Assembly (NCBI RefSeq): GCF_010435965.1
Contig: NZ_JAAGAA010000013.1
Span: 55,791-119,790, forward strand
Direction of reading: 5' to 3'
From: Crenobacter caeni
Lineage (GTDB): Bacteria; Pseudomonadota; Gammaproteobacteria; Burkholderiales; Chromobacteriaceae
DNA length: 64,000 bases
Positions 9,686 through 19,278 of this stretch are shown here, piece by piece (the stretch's first letter is position 1; the number at the start of each line of letters is the position of its first letter). The notes beneath the pieces are model-generated. The model was not told where the DNA came from. It worked only from the letters and a program-made list of their open reading frames with translations, and made no database searches. Made by a program: the position numbers and the translations under genes.

Positions 9686-12600
9686 AAGGCCGCGTATTCT
9701 ACCTCCGCCGCGTGCCTCGCCGCCACGGCGAGCCGGTCGATGCAGGCGGGCAGCTCGGCCGCCGGCAGCGGACGGCTGAACAGGTAGCCCTGCAGCGCGT
9801 TGCAGCCGTTGTCGCGCAGGAAGGCGCTCTGCGCTGCCGTCTCCACGCCCTCGGCGACCACGGTATAGCGCAGCTTGCGCGCCATCGCGACGATGGCTTG
9901 CGCGATGGCCACGCTGTCGTCGTCGCCGGGCAGCCCTTCGACGAAGGAGCGGTCGATCTTCAGCGTGTCCAGCGGGAAACGCTTGAGCATCGACAGCGAC
10001 GAGTAGCCGGTGCCGAAATCGTCGAGCGCGAGGGTGACGCCGAGCGCCTTGAGCTGGCGCAGCACCAGCACCGCCTCCTCCGGCTTTTGCATCAGCAGGC
10101 TTTCGGTCAGCTCGACCTCGAGGCGGCTCGCGTCGATGCCGGCCGCCTCCAGCGCGCCGTCGATCATGGACACGAGGTCGGCCTGCTCGAACTGGCGGGC
10201 CGACAGGTTGACCGCGACGCGCGGCACGTGCACCCCGGACGCGTCCCAGCGGGCGATCTGCAGGCAGGCCTCGCGCAGCACCCAGGCGCCGATCGGCTTG
10301 ATCAGCCCGGTTTCCTCGGCCAGCGGGATGAAGCGCACCGGCGACACCAGCCCAAGCTGCGGGTGGCGCCAGCGGATCAGCGTCTCGACGCCGAGCAATT
10401 CGCCGCGCGCAGGCGAGAGCTGCGGCTGGTAATGCAGCTCGAACTCGCCCTTTTCCAGCGCCTGCCTGAGCGCGTTCTCCAGCAGCAAGCGTTCGACCGT
10501 CTGCGAATTCATGTCGGCGTCGAAGAACTGGAAGGTATTCTTGCCCTGCTCCTTGGCGCGGTACATCGCGACGTCGGCGTTCTTGAGCAGGGTACGCGCG
10601 TCAATGCCGTCGCCCGGGTACACGCTGACGCCGATGCTGGCGGTGACGAACAGCTCCTGGGTTTCCAGGAGCAGCGGCTTCGCCAGTTCCGCCAGCACCT
10701 CGTCGGCGATCGCACAGAGCTGCTCCCGGCTGCGGTAGTCCTCGACGATCAGCGTGAACTCGTCGCCGCCCAGCCGCGCGACCATGCCGTAACGGCTGCA
10801 GATGCGGGTCAGCCGCGCGGAGATCTCGGTCAACAGGCCGTCGCCGGCCTGGTGGCCGAACGAATCGTTGATCAGCTTGAAGCGGTCAAGGTCGATGAAC
10901 ATCAGCGCGAGGCGGAACTCGTCGTCGGCGCTGCCGCCCGCCAGGGCGTTGTCGAGGTGGCCGATCAGGTGGCTGCGGTTGGGCAAGCCGGTCAGCGGGT
11001 CATGGTTGGCCAGGAAATGCAGCCGCTCTTCGGCGTGCTTGCGCTCGGTGATATCGGTGAACACGCCGACGTAGTTGCTGATGGCGCCGTCCGTCTCGCG
11101 TACCGCGGAGAGGGTCAGCTCGGCCGGGTACCACTCGCCGCCCTTGCGCTTGTCGTACATCTCGCCGCTCCAGAAACCGGTGCGCGACAGTTCGGCCAGC
11201 AGCGCGCCGCCACCGTCCACGCCCCGGAACATCCGCGAGACGCGCCCGGCCGCTTCCTCGTAGCGGTAGCCGGTGATGCGGGTGAACGCCTGGTTGACCG
11301 TGATGATGCAGCCGGTGGCGTCGGTGATCAGGATGCCTTCGGCCGAGTTTTCGAACACCTTGGCCGCCAGCCTCAGCTCGGTCTGCGCCGACACGCGGTC
11401 GGACACGTCGATCGCGACGCCGATGAACGCCGGCTCGCCGCGGTACTCGATCAGCCGGCTGTGTACCTCGATGTCGACCGCCGAGCCATTCCGGTGGCGC
11501 AGGCGGGTCGAGAAACGCATCACCTTGACCTTCTGCTCCTTGCGCAGCTGGATCTGCCGCGCGATCCGCTCGACCTCCTCCGGCATCAGGTAGTCGTAAA
11601 GCATGACACCGGCCAGTTCCTCGACCCGGTAGCCGCCCATCTCGGCCAGCGTCGGGTTCAGGTAGACGATTCGGCCGTCCTGCTGGATGAAGATGCCGAC
11701 CAGGGACTGCTCGACTACGGCACGGTACTGGTCGATCATCTCGCCGCGCGCCTGTTCGTCCCGCTTGATGTCCGTGACGTCGGACGCGATGGTGCCGACC
11801 CCCGACAGCCGGCCGCCGCTGTCGAACAGCGGGAACATCGTCGCAAGCCAGGTGCTCGCCTCCTCGTCCAGCACCACCTGCGCCTCCTGCTGGCAGACCT
11901 GGCGACTCGCGTGCACCCGGCCGGCGAGCGCTTCCAGTTGCCCGGCCAGCGCGGGGGGCAGGAAATCGCCGGCGCGCCGGCCGATCACCGCCGATTGCGG
12001 CACGCCTAGCAGCGACGCGCACGCCTGGTTGGCCAGCAGGTAGCGCCCGTCCAGGTCCTTGATCGCCATGATGTTCGGGCTCTGGTTGATCAGCGCCTCG
12101 AAGCGGGCGTGGCTGTCGCGCAGCGCCTGCTCCTGCCGGCGCAGCCGCGCGCTCGAGAGCGAGAGCATCAGCGCGGCGCTCACGCTCACCGCGCAGAGCA
12201 AGGCGCCACCCAAGGCGTCCGCCGTGCCCGCGGGCTGGGGGTGGCCCAGCCACGCCAGCGCCCATGCCCCCGCGTATACGGCGAGCGGCCCGGCCATGCC
12301 GAAACGGCTGGCCGCCCACAGGTAGAGCGGCGTATAGAAGAGTTCGAGCGGAACCTGCGACGCCTGTGCGTGGCCGTAACCGGACCAGAGCAAGCCCTGC
12401 ACGCCCAGCACCAGCACAAGCTCGCCGGCCGCCGGCCAGCCAGGCCTGTGCTGCCAGGGCGCCGCGCCGGCACAGGCGAGCAAGGTCGCCAGCGCCAGCC
12501 AGAGTGCCGGCAGCGTCGTCACGGCCGCCCCGCCGCCCCATGCCCCGGCAAGGGCCCACGGCAACAGCGCGAGCAAGGCGGGCAGCACCGTCAGGCGCAG

Positions 12601-12948
12601 CAGGAACAGCAGCAGGCGGCTGCCCGTCGACGGCGCCACGCAGAGCGCGCCGCGCATCAGCTGCAACCCGCCTGCACACAACAACAGCGAGGCGCCCCAG
12701 CGGGCGGCCTCGGGCACGCCCAAAGGCAGCAGAACAGCCGTGAACAGCACGAGTCCGCCCCAGAATGTCCGCGAGCCCAGCAGCGGCGCGTTGGCGTCGC
12801 CCCGCAAGCGGGACACCCACCACAGCACCAGTGCGGCATGCATGAACCACAGCGGCGAAATCAGCACGCCCTGCACGAACAGGTCGGGCAAGCTGCCCGC
12901 AACAAACGGCCCGGCCGTGATCGGCCAGGTAGCCGGACTCCACTGCAT
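9682..12948 (-). CDS. Membrane-bound PAS-GGDEF-EAL c-di-GMP signalling protein
   Basis: 1088 residues from the second in-frame ATG (12946-12948), chosen because GAGGG lies 5 bases before it while the ATG at 12960 abuts its own purine run. The first 260 or so residues form about seven or eight hydrophobic segments of no family I recognise. Then follow three PAS domains ([35 protein letters not shown] and [15 protein letters not shown] regions). The GGDEF domain is intact ([13 protein letters not shown]). The EAL domain has an ETL signature ([11 protein letters not shown]) plus [29 protein letters not shown] and AEGVET. Both catalytic activities look possible; most such hybrids are phosphodiesterases. 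It overlaps rlmB by four bases. Confidence 0.93.
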   Translation of the reverse strand: MQWSPATWPITAGPFVAGSLPDLFVQGVLISPLWFMHAALVLWWVSRLRGDANAPLLGSRTFWGGLVLFTAVLLPLGVPEAARWGASLLLCAGGLQLMRGALCVAPSTGSRLLLFLLRLTVLPALLALLPWALAGAWGGGAAVTTLPALWLALATLLACAGAAPWQHRPGWPAAGELVLVLGVQGLLWSGYGHAQASQVPLELFYTPLYLWAASRFGMAGPLAVYAGAWALAWLGHPQPAGTADALGGALLCAVSVSAALMLSLSSARLRRQEQALRDSHARFEALINQSPNIMAIKDLDGRYLLANQACASLLGVPQSAVIGRRAGDFLPPALAGQLEALAGRVHASRQVCQQEAQVVLDEEASTWLATMFPLFDSGGRLSGVGTIASDVTDIKRDEQARGEMIDQYRAVVEQSLVGIFIQQDGRIVYLNPTLAEMGGYRVEELAGVMLYDYLMPEEVERIARQIQLRKEQKVKVMRFSTRLRHRNGSAVDIEVHSRLIEYRGEPAFIGVAIDVSDRVSAQTELRLAAKVFENSAEGILITDATGCIITVNQAFTRITGYRYEEAAGRVSRMFRGVDGGGALLAELSRTGFWSGEMYDKRKGGEWYPAELTLSAVRETDGAISNYVGVFTDITERKHAEERLHFLANHDPLTGLPNRSHLIGHLDNALAGGSADDEFRLALMFIDLDRFKLINDSFGHQAGDGLLTEISARLTRICSRYGMVARLGGDEFTLIVEDYRSREQLCAIADEVLAELAKPLLLETQELFVTASIGVSVYPGDGIDARTLLKNADVAMYRAKEQGKNTFQFFDADMNSQTVERLLLENALRQALEKGEFELHYQPQLSPARGELLGVETLIRWRHPQLGLVSPVRFIPLAEETGLIKPIGAWVLREACLQIARWDASGVHVPRVAVNLSARQFEQADLVSMIDGALEAAGIDASRLEVELTESLLMQKPEEAVLVLRQLKALGVTLALDDFGTGYSSLSMLKRFPLDTLKIDRSFVEGLPGDDDSVAIAQAIVAMARKLRYTVVAEGVETAAQSAFLRDNGCNALQGYLFSRPLPAAELPACIDRLAVAARHAAEVEYAAL

Positions 12949-13061
12949 GGTTACCCTCATCCCTCTTGCTGTTGGCGGTGCCCGGCCTGCAGGCGTCGCG
13001 GCCCGCGTCTTCGCGCGGTGACGCGCTTATAATAACGTCTTACTCCCGACCTTGTAGCGCA

Positions 13062-16000
13062 ATGTCATTACCTGCCTCCCTGCCGTGGCCCACCGCCGGC
13101 CAGAAAACCCGTCTTGTCACCCCGCCGGCCGGTGCCGACGCCGCCTGGCTCGCCGCGCAGGCGGGCGGTGACGCACCCCTGCTGGTGCTGGCAGCCAGCG
13201 CGCAAGCCGCGCAAAGACTGAAGACCGAGATCGCCTTCTTCCGTCCGGCCTTGCGCGTCGCGCTGTTGCCGGACTGGGAGACGCTGCCGTACGACCACTT
13301 CTCGCCGCACGCCGACCTGGTGTCCGAACGCCTGCTCACGCTGTGGCAAATCCGCCAAAACGCGTGCGACGTGGTGATCGCGCCGGTGGCGACCGCGCAG
13401 GGGAAGCTGCCGCCGCCGTCCTTCCTCGCCGCGCGTACCTTCTTCCTCAAGACCGGTCAGTCGCTCGACGTCGACGCGCTGCGCGCCGACCTCGTCACCG
13501 GCGGCTACCAGCACGTGACGCAGGTGATGGTGCCCGGCGAATTCTCGATCCGCGGCGGGCTGGTCGACCTCTACCCGATGGGCAGCACGCTGCCGTTCCG
13601 GGTCGACCTGTTCGACGACGAGATCGAATCGATCCGCACCTTCGACCCGGACAGCCAGCGTACGCAGGACACCGTGCCCGAGGTGCGCATGCTGCCGGCG
13701 CGCGAGTACCCGGCCGACGAAGCCGGCGTCACCGCGTTCCGCCAGCACTGGCGCGAGCGGATGGAGGGCGACCCCAGCCGCAGCCGCATCTACCGCGACG
13801 TGTCGGCCAGCAGCTGGCCGGCCGGCATCGAGTACTACCTGCCGCTGTTCTTCGACGAGACGGCGACGCTCGTCGACTACTTCCGCACGCCGCCCACCGT
13901 GGTGCTGCTGGGCGACACCCTCGCCGCCGCCGAAGAATTCTGGCGCGAAGTGGAGAGCCGCTACCGCATGGGCCAGGGCGACCCGGAGCGGCCGCTGCTG
14001 CCACCGTCCGCGCTCTTCTTGCGCGCCGACGAGCTGATGGGCTTGGTCAAGCCCTTGCCGCGCTTCGAGACCGGCGACGCCGGCGACGCGCTGCCGTTTG
14101 CCGCGCTACCCGACCTCGCCGTAGAGCGCCGTGCCGACGCCCCGCTGCAAAAGCTGGCCGACTTTTTGGCCGCTACCGGTGCGCGCGTGCTGCTGCTGGC
14201 CGAGAGTCTGGGCCGGCGCGAAACCATGCAGGCCTTCCTCGCCGACAACGGCATCCGCACCCAGACGGTCGACAACTGGGCGGCGTTCGTGTCGGGCGAC
14301 ATGAAAGTCGCGCTGTCGGTCGGCCCATTGTGGTCGGGCTACGCGCAACTCGACCCGGCCCTTGTCGTCGTCACCGAATCCGAGCTGTACCGCCACGTCG
14401 CGCGTTCGGGGGCGCGCCGGCGCAAGCGCGCCGCCAGCACCGACAGCATGTTGCGCGACCTGGCCGAGGTGAAGGTCGGCGACCCGGTGGTGCACGAGGC
14501 GCACGGCATCGGCCGCTATATGGGTCTCGTCACGCTGGACCTGGGACTGGGCGAGACCGAGCTGATGCAGCTGGAGTACGCCGACGGCGCGGTGCTCTAC
14601 GTGCCGGTCGAACAACTGGCGATGATCTCGCGCTACGCCGGCGCCGCCGCCGACGAGGTGCACCTGCACCGCTTGGGCAACCCGGCATGGGAGAAGGCGC
14701 GCAAGAAGGCCGCCGAGAAGGCGCGCGACACCGCCGCCGAGCTTTTGAACCTCTACGCGCAGCGCGCGCTGCGCGAGGGGCACGCCTTTACCATGAGCCA
14801 CCACGACTACGAGGCGTTCGCCGAGGGCTTCGGCTTCGAGGAGACCGCCGACCAGGCATCTGCCATCGAGGCGGTGATCGCCGACATGACTTCCGGCAAG
14901 CCGATGGACCGCCTGGTATGCGGCGACGTCGGCTTCGGCAAGACCGAGGTCGCGCTCAGGGCCGCCTTCGTCGCGGTGATGGGCGGCAAGCAGGTGGCGG
15001 TGCTGGTGCCGACCACGCTATTGGCCGAACAGCACGCGCAAAGCTTCGCCGACCGCTTCGCCGACTGGCCGGTGAAGATCGCCAGCCTGTCGCGCTTCAA
15101 CACGTCAAAAGCGACGACCGCCGCGCTCAAGGGCCTGGCAGACGGCTCGGTCGACATCGTGATCGGCACCCACAAGCTGGTGCAGCCGGACGTGCACTTC
15201 AAGAACCTGGGCCTTGTCATCATCGACGAGGAACACCGCTTCGGCGTGCGCCAGAAGGAGCAGCTCAAGCGGCTGCGCGCCAACGTCGACGTGCTGACGC
15301 TGACCGCGACACCGATCCCGCGCACGCTGTCGATGGCGCTGGAAGGCCTGCGCGACTTTTCGGTGATCGCCACCGCCCCCAGCCGCCGGCTGTCGGTGAA
15401 GACTTTCGTCAGTCCCCTGCGCGACGGGGTGATCCGTGAGGCGGTGCTGCGCGAACTCAAGCGCGGCGGCCAGGTGTTCTTCCTGCACAACGAGGTCGAC
15501 ACCATCCCCAATATGCGGGACAAGCTGGCCGAGCTGTTGCCCGAGGCGCGCATCGGCGTCGCCCACGGCCAGATGCCCGAGCGCGAACTCGAGCAGGTGA
15601 TGCGCGACTTCATGCAGCAGCGCTACAACCTCTTGCTGTGCTCGACCATCATCGAAACCGGCATCGACATCCCCAACGCCAACACCATCCTGATCAACCG
15701 CGCCGACCGCTTCGGCCTCGCCCAGTTGCACCAGCTGCGCGGCCGGGTCGGCCGCAGCCACCACCAGGCGTACGCCTACCTGCTCACGCCGGACGGCATG
15801 ACGCGCGACGCGCAAAAGCGGCTGGAAGCGATCCAGCTCTCCGAAGAACTGGGCGCGGGTTTCTATCTGGCCATGCACGACCTGGAGATCCGCGGCGCCG
15901 GCGAGGTGCTGGGCGAAGGGCAGTCGGGCGAAATGCAGGAAGTCGGCTTCGGCCTCTACACCGAGATGCTCAAGCAGGCGGTACGCGCGCTGAAAAAAGG

Positions 16001-16463
16001 GCGCGAACCCGACCTCGACCAGCCGCTGGGGGTGACCACCGAAGTCAACCTGTACAGCCCGGCGCTGCTGCCCGAGGCGTACTGCCCGGACGTGCACGAG
16101 CGGCTGGTGCTCTACAAGCGGCTGGCCACCTGCGAGAGCGGCGACGAGATCGACGCCATGCACGAGGAGCTGATCGACCGCTTCGGCCTGCCGCCGCAAG
16201 CGGTGAAGACGCTGATCGAGAGCCACCGGCTGCGCCTGATGGCCAAGTCGCTCGGCGTCGCCAAGCTGGAGGCGAGCGACAGCGTGGTTCAGCTGAGTTT
16301 CGTCAAGAAACCCGACGTCGACCCGATCAAGATCATCGCGCTGATGCAAAGCGGCAAGGGCTACAAGATGGCCGGCCCGGACAAGCTGCGCTGCGAGGTA
16401 AAACTCCCCGACGTCGCCGCGCGCGTCGCCAAGGTGCGCGAGATCATGAAGGCGCTGGCCTGA
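13062..16463 (+). CDS. mfd: Transcription-repair coupling factor Mfd
   Basis: 1133 residues (E. coli 1148). Mfd displaces RNA polymerase stalled at DNA lesions and recruits UvrA. The UvrB-like N-terminal domains include LLPDWETLPYDHFSPH and the VPGEFSIRGGLVDLYP motif. The RNAP-interaction domain follows (GDPVVHEAHGIGRYMG). The RecG-like translocase has motifs DRLVCGDVGFGKTEVALRAAF (Walker A), IIDEEHRFGVRQKE (DEEH), LTATPIPRTL and QLHQLRGRVGRS, and the TRCF C-terminal domain closes it. The ATG at 13062 is chosen over an in-frame start at 12966. A TATAAT at 13028-13033 could be its -10 box, but the -35 is weak. Confidence 0.97.
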   Translation: MSLPASLPWPTAGQKTRLVTPPAGADAAWLAAQAGGDAPLLVLAASAQAAQRLKTEIAFFRPALRVALLPDWETLPYDHFSPHADLVSERLLTLWQIRQNACDVVIAPVATAQGKLPPPSFLAARTFFLKTGQSLDVDALRADLVTGGYQHVTQVMVPGEFSIRGGLVDLYPMGSTLPFRVDLFDDEIESIRTFDPDSQRTQDTVPEVRMLPAREYPADEAGVTAFRQHWRERMEGDPSRSRIYRDVSASSWPAGIEYYLPLFFDETATLVDYFRTPPTVVLLGDTLAAAEEFWREVESRYRMGQGDPERPLLPPSALFLRADELMGLVKPLPRFETGDAGDALPFAALPDLAVERRADAPLQKLADFLAATGARVLLLAESLGRRETMQAFLADNGIRTQTVDNWAAFVSGDMKVALSVGPLWSGYAQLDPALVVVTESELYRHVARSGARRRKRAASTDSMLRDLAEVKVGDPVVHEAHGIGRYMGLVTLDLGLGETELMQLEYADGAVLYVPVEQLAMISRYAGAAADEVHLHRLGNPAWEKARKKAAEKARDTAAELLNLYAQRALREGHAFTMSHHDYEAFAEGFGFEETADQASAIEAVIADMTSGKPMDRLVCGDVGFGKTEVALRAAFVAVMGGKQVAVLVPTTLLAEQHAQSFADRFADWPVKIASLSRFNTSKATTAALKGLADGSVDIVIGTHKLVQPDVHFKNLGLVIIDEEHRFGVRQKEQLKRLRANVDVLTLTATPIPRTLSMALEGLRDFSVIATAPSRRLSVKTFVSPLRDGVIREAVLRELKRGGQVFFLHNEVDTIPNMRDKLAELLPEARIGVAHGQMPERELEQVMRDFMQQRYNLLLCSTIIETGIDIPNANTILINRADRFGLAQLHQLRGRVGRSHHQAYAYLLTPDGMTRDAQKRLEAIQLSEELGAGFYLAMHDLEIRGAGEVLGEGQSGEMQEVGFGLYTEMLKQAVRALKKGREPDLDQPLGVTTEVNLYSPALLPEAYCPDVHERLVLYKRLATCESGDEIDAMHEELIDRFGLPPQAVKTLIESHRLRLMAKSLGVAKLEASDSVVQLSFVKKPDVDPIKIIALMQSGKGYKMAGPDKLRCEVKLPDVAARVAKVREIMKALA

Positions 16464-16466
16464 CCC

Positions 16467-16494
16467 TCACCCCTCTCCCGCCAGCTGGAGAGGG
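16467..16494. repeat. Imperfect hairpin of the CCCTCTCC family after mfd
   Basis: TCACCCCTCTCC pairs with GGAGAGGGTGA (11 bp with one bulged C) around a short loop. It begins just after the mfd stop. Such CCTCTCCC-type inverted repeats are common intergenic elements in GC-rich proteobacteria and may protect or end the mRNA. There is no U-run. Confidence 0.5.
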
Positions 16495-16506
16495 TGAATG
16501 GTCGCA

Positions 16507-16637
16507 CAGGCCGTAACCCACCACCCGCCGACCAGCCCCCCGCAGGATGGAATAGCCGCCGGCAGGCGGCGTACCCATCACCAGACACCCGTGGATCAGG
16601 CCGCAGGCCGTCACCCACTACCCACCGACCAAGCCAG
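16507..16637. repeat. Two imperfect direct repeats of about 30 bases
   Basis: A copy at 16507-16536 starting CAGGCCGTAACCCACCACCC is repeated at 16604-16635 as CAGGCCGTCACCCACTACCC, with the following CCGACC(A)AGCC also shared. The spacing is about 97 bases. No gene is credible here. Origin unknown; possibly a degraded intergenic repeat element. Confidence 0.5.
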
Positions 16638-16640
16638 CTC

Positions 16641-16682
16641 CCCCACAGCTCCTCTCCCGCCCGCGGGAGAGGAGCTGTGGGG
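16641..16682. repeat. Perfect 19-bp intergenic hairpin between mfd and a LysE-family gene
   Basis: CCCCACAGCTCCTCTCCCG (16641-16659) is the exact reverse complement of 16664-16682, with a 4-base loop. It sits between convergent genes. It lacks a T-tract, so it is either a factor-independent transcription block or a REP-like dispersed element. It shares the CTCTCCCG core with the hairpin at 16467. Confidence 0.65.
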
Positions 16683-16702
16683 CGCCGGATGAGGGTCGGC
16701 CG

Positions 16703-17308
16703 TTACAGCAGGACTGCCAGCGCCATGCCAGCGAACAGCAAGGCGGCAAGGCGGTCGAGCGCGGCAAACAGACTCGGCGAACGGGCCAGGCGGCGCGAGA
16801 GTGCGCCGGCCGCACAGGCGACGGCACCGAACACCAGCAAGGTCGCTAGGATGAAGGCGCTACCCAACCACGCGAGCTGCCACGACGCGTGGCCAAGCTC
16901 GGGGTCGACGAACTGGGGTAGCAAGGCCAGGAAGAACAGCACGACCTTGGGGTTGGCCAGGTTCATGCACACGCCCTGCCGGATGCCCGGCACGCGGCCG
17001 TCCGCAGGCAGGCGCCCCTGCCCCGCGTGGCACCACGCCAGCCAGGCAAGGCGCGCAAGGTAGAGCGCGCCGGCGAGCTTGAGCAGGCCAAAGGCGACGG
17101 GCGAGGCCGCGAGCAAGGCGGAAACGCCGGCCATCACCAGCGCCGTCTGCACGAGCAGGCCCATGCACAGGCCCAGCACCAGGCGCAGCCCCGCACGCGT
17201 GCCGTGCCGCGCGGAGAGCGCGAGCACGCACAGGTTGTCCGGCCCCGGCGAGAGCGCCAACAGGACGGCGACGCCGAAGAAGGTGGCCAGCGTGTCGACA
17301 GGCGGCAT
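16703..17308 (-). CDS. LysE/RhtB family amino-acid exporter
   Basis: 201 residues with about six hydrophobic helices. Family hallmarks are the N-terminal LLALSPGPDNLCVLALSARHGTRAGLRLVLGLCMG and the mid-protein GVCMNLANPKVVLFFLALLPQFV. Proteins of this type export lysine, threonine, homoserine or similar small solutes; substrate unknown. Its ATG overlaps the TGA of the upstream EamA gene by one base (TGATG), so the two exporters are coupled. Confidence 0.92.
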   Translation of the reverse strand: MPPVDTLATFFGVAVLLALSPGPDNLCVLALSARHGTRAGLRLVLGLCMGLLVQTALVMAGVSALLAASPVAFGLLKLAGALYLARLAWLAWCHAGQGRLPADGRVPGIRQGVCMNLANPKVVLFFLALLPQFVDPELGHASWQLAWLGSAFILATLLVFGAVACAAGALSRRLARSPSLFAALDRLAALLFAGMALAVLL

Positions 17309-18204
17309 CAGCCGGCCTGCGCGGCCGCGCGCGGCGCAGCCTCGTCCTTGCGCTGGCTCAGCCACACCCCGGCGAACACCAGCGCGCAGGCGAACCACTG
17401 CGCGGCATTCAGCGTCTCGCCGAGGATGGCCCACGCCAGCAGCACCGCGAACACCGGGATCAGGTTGGTAAACATTGCCGCCTGCGCGACCGGCACCCGG
17501 CACACCGCCCAGGTATACAGCCCGTACGAACCCAGCGTGATGCCGGCGCCCAGGTACACCACCCAGAAGCTCGGCCACAGCGGAAACACGGTCGGCCACG
17601 CTACCCACGGCGTGAACATGCCGGCGCCGAACCACAGGCTGCCGGTCACCGACTGCACGCAGGTGAGCAGCAGCGGCGAGTAGCGTCCGGACAGTCGCTT
17701 GGCGACCAGCATATAGGCGGCCCCGCACACCATCGCCAGGAACTGCAGCAGGTTGCCGAGCACCGGGTTGGGCGCGGACGCGCTCTGGCCTGCGCCGGCG
17801 GTCAGCCAGATGACGCCGGCCATCGACACCGCCATCCCCGCCCACATCCGCGCCGATTGCCGCTCGCCCAGGAACAGCATCGCGCCGAACGCGACCAGCA
17901 TCGGCAGCGTCGCGGTGAGGATGGCCGCCTGCGACGCGCTGGTGAGCATCAAGGCCTGCGCCTCGAACAGGAAATAGAGGCAAGGCTCGGCCAGCCCCAG
18001 CGCCATGAGCCACTTCCAGTCACCCTTTCGGTAGTGGCCGCGCGCGCCGGTCAGCCGGATCAGCGGCAGCACGCAGACGGTGGCAATCAGCATGCGCGCG
18101 AACAGCACGGCGATCGGGTCGAACACGACGAACACGTATTTGAGCGCGATGAAGGAACTGGCCCACAGCAGCATCGCGAGGATCAGCGCAAGGTAGGGAA
18201 GCAT
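17308..18204 (-). CDS. EamA/DMT family transporter
   Basis: 298 residues from the ATG at 18202-18204, chosen over a GTG at 18213 because GGTGG precedes it. About ten hydrophobic helices form two EamA repeats: LLWASSFIALKYVF...FARMLIA and LVAKRLSGRYSPLLLT...VYLGAGITLGSYGLYTWAV. These drug/metabolite transporters usually export amino acids or metabolites. It forms a two-gene unit with the LysE-type exporter. Substrate cannot be predicted. Confidence 0.9.
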   Translation of the reverse strand: MLPYLALILAMLLWASSFIALKYVFVVFDPIAVLFARMLIATVCVLPLIRLTGARGHYRKGDWKWLMALGLAEPCLYFLFEAQALMLTSASQAAILTATLPMLVAFGAMLFLGERQSARMWAGMAVSMAGVIWLTAGAGQSASAPNPVLGNLLQFLAMVCGAAYMLVAKRLSGRYSPLLLTCVQSVTGSLWFGAGMFTPWVAWPTVFPLWPSFWVVYLGAGITLGSYGLYTWAVCRVPVAQAAMFTNLIPVFAVLLAWAILGETLNAAQWFACALVFAGVWLSQRKDEAAPRAAAQAG

Positions 18205-18286
18205 ACAAACCACCGGACATTTTGCTTATGGCATTCTGCCACCAGATAGCACATGCCGTCTAACTTGCAACTCACCCTCTGCACAC

Positions 18287-18315
18287 AAAAAACCCGCAGC
18301 CAAGCTGCGGGTTTT
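18287..18315. terminator. Terminator after the first YgiW-family gene
   Basis: AAAACCCGCAG pairs with CTGCGGGTTTT (11 bp, 5-base loop). It lies 21 bases beyond the stop of the minus-strand gene and has the T-run on both strands. Confidence 0.85.
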
Positions 18316-18335
18316 GTCGTCTGGGGGTCGCCGCC

Positions 18336-18698
18336 TTATTTCAGCAACTCGACCTGCTTGACGTCGACTTCGTCCTGCCCGGTCAGCTCGCGGTCGACTT
18401 CGCCGGTCAGCCGCACACGCTGGCTGGCGTCGAAGTTGGCCTTGGGCATGCGCTTGTGGTCGATCTCGACCGTGATCTCGCCGCTGGCGTCGCGGAACAG
18501 GTAACGGTCCTTGCCCAGGTGGCGGACGATGTGGCCTTCGAGGACCACCGCCGTGTCGTCGGCCGCCTTGATCGCCTCTTGCGCGTTCATCTTGGCCGGC
18601 GGCTGTGCGCCAGGACCGGTATAGCCAGCCTGCGCGACGAGCGGCGTGGCGGCAGCGAGCGCGATGGCTAGCGCGAGGACAGTCTTCTTGGCAGTCAT
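18336..18698 (-). CDS. Periplasmic YgiW/BOF-family OB-fold protein (copy 1)
   Basis: 120 residues with a signal peptide (MTAKKTVLALAIALAAATPLVAQAG) and a mature single OB-fold domain. Core motifs are GYTGPG, the central VVLEGHIVRHLGKDRYLFRDASGEITVEID and the end VDVKQVELLK, all typical of the YgiW/YdeI (BOF) family. E. coli members are stress-induced periplasmic proteins linked to peroxide, cadmium and acid tolerance; the ligand is not settled. It is a tandem paralogue of the next gene upstream. GGGAG precedes the ATG. The 80-base gap contains a TATAAC that could give it its own promoter. Confidence 0.88.
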   Translation of the reverse strand: MTAKKTVLALAIALAAATPLVAQAGYTGPGAQPPAKMNAQEAIKAADDTAVVLEGHIVRHLGKDRYLFRDASGEITVEIDHKRMPKANFDASQRVRLTGEVDRELTGQDEVDVKQVELLK

Positions 18699-18778
18699 GA
18701 AATGCTCCCGTTCTTGATTCTGGATGAAAATTAGAACTCCGACCTACGTTATAGGCGGCTCGTGGTGCGCTGCCGCCC

Positions 18779-19126
18779 TCAGTCGAGCAACTCGACGCGC
18801 TTGACCTCGACTTCACGTGTCCCGTACCACGCCTTGTCGACCTTGCCGCTCAGGCGTACGAGAGCCTTGTCGTCGAAGGTAACGCCGGGCAGGCGCTTGT
18901 CGTCGATCTCGACCTCGCCCTCGCCGCTTGCGTCGGCAAACAGGTAGCGTTCGTGACCGAGTTTCTTCACGAGACGCCCTTCGAGCACGAAGGCCGCGTC
19001 GTCGGCGGCGGCCTGGGCCTGGGTGATGGTGCGCACGGCGGGCGCGCTACCCGGTCCCTGGTAGGCGGCGTGGGCGGCCAGTGGGGCGAGCGCGGCAAAC
19101 AGCGCTGCGATGACGGTTTTCTTCAT
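18779..19126 (-). CDS. Periplasmic YgiW/BOF-family OB-fold protein (copy 2)
   Basis: 115 residues from the ATG at 19124-19126; a longer in-frame reading through the 19.1-19.8 kb region is a shadow of ppsA. It has a signal peptide (MKKTVIAALFAALAPLAAHA), then AYQGPGS, FVLEGRLVKKLGHERYLFADASGEGEVEID and VEVKRVELLD. It clearly derives from the same ancestor as copy 1. A PmrA/QseB-type box and -10 element lie directly upstream, echoing the ygiW-qseBC link of enterics. No two-component genes are adjacent here. Confidence 0.88.
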   Translation of the reverse strand: MKKTVIAALFAALAPLAAHAAYQGPGSAPAVRTITQAQAAADDAAFVLEGRLVKKLGHERYLFADASGEGEVEIDDKRLPGVTFDDKALVRLSGKVDKAWYGTREVEVKRVELLD

Positions 19127-19162
19127 GGGTCTTGTCCTTGTGCGGTGACTTGCGATGCGTGC

Positions 19163-19195
19163 ATTAGACCCGACCCACCTTAAACAAAACTTAAG
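19163..19195 (-). promoter_or_regulatory. PmrA/QseB-type response-regulator box with promoter before the ygiW-like gene
   Basis: On the minus strand CTTAAG-TTTTG-TTTAAG (19179-19195) gives two half-sites separated by 5 bases, the arrangement bound by PmrA/BasR and QseB. After 10 bases comes a -10 element TCTAAT (19163-19168). The box is centred near -31 of the predicted start, a normal position for OmpR-class activators. Confidence 0.65.
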
Positions 19196-19231
19196 CGAGC
19201 AAATTCTTTCGTATCTGTGCAGACAAAACAA

Positions 19232-19256
19232 AACCGCCCGGCAAGGCCGGGCGGTT
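19232..19256. terminator. Terminator after ppsA
   Basis: AACCGCCCGGC pairs perfectly with GCCGGGCGGTT (11 bp, 3-base loop), 23 bases past the ppsA stop. In the ppsA direction it is followed by TTTGTTTTG. Confidence 0.85.
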
Positions 19257-19278
19257 CGGACGCGAAGGCGGTAAACAC

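Noticed and set aside
13343..15439. Long Arg/Pro-rich frame inside mfd, and similar frames inside other genes
   Set aside because: GC-rich codon bias produces long antisense and shifted open frames; they have no conserved domains, no ribosome sites and lie wholly within well-identified genes.
16703..18013. A 436-residue fused reading frame through the LysE- and EamA-type genes
   Set aside because: The first half is an alternate-frame shadow of the EamA gene; the real LysE-type start is the ATG at 17306-17308.
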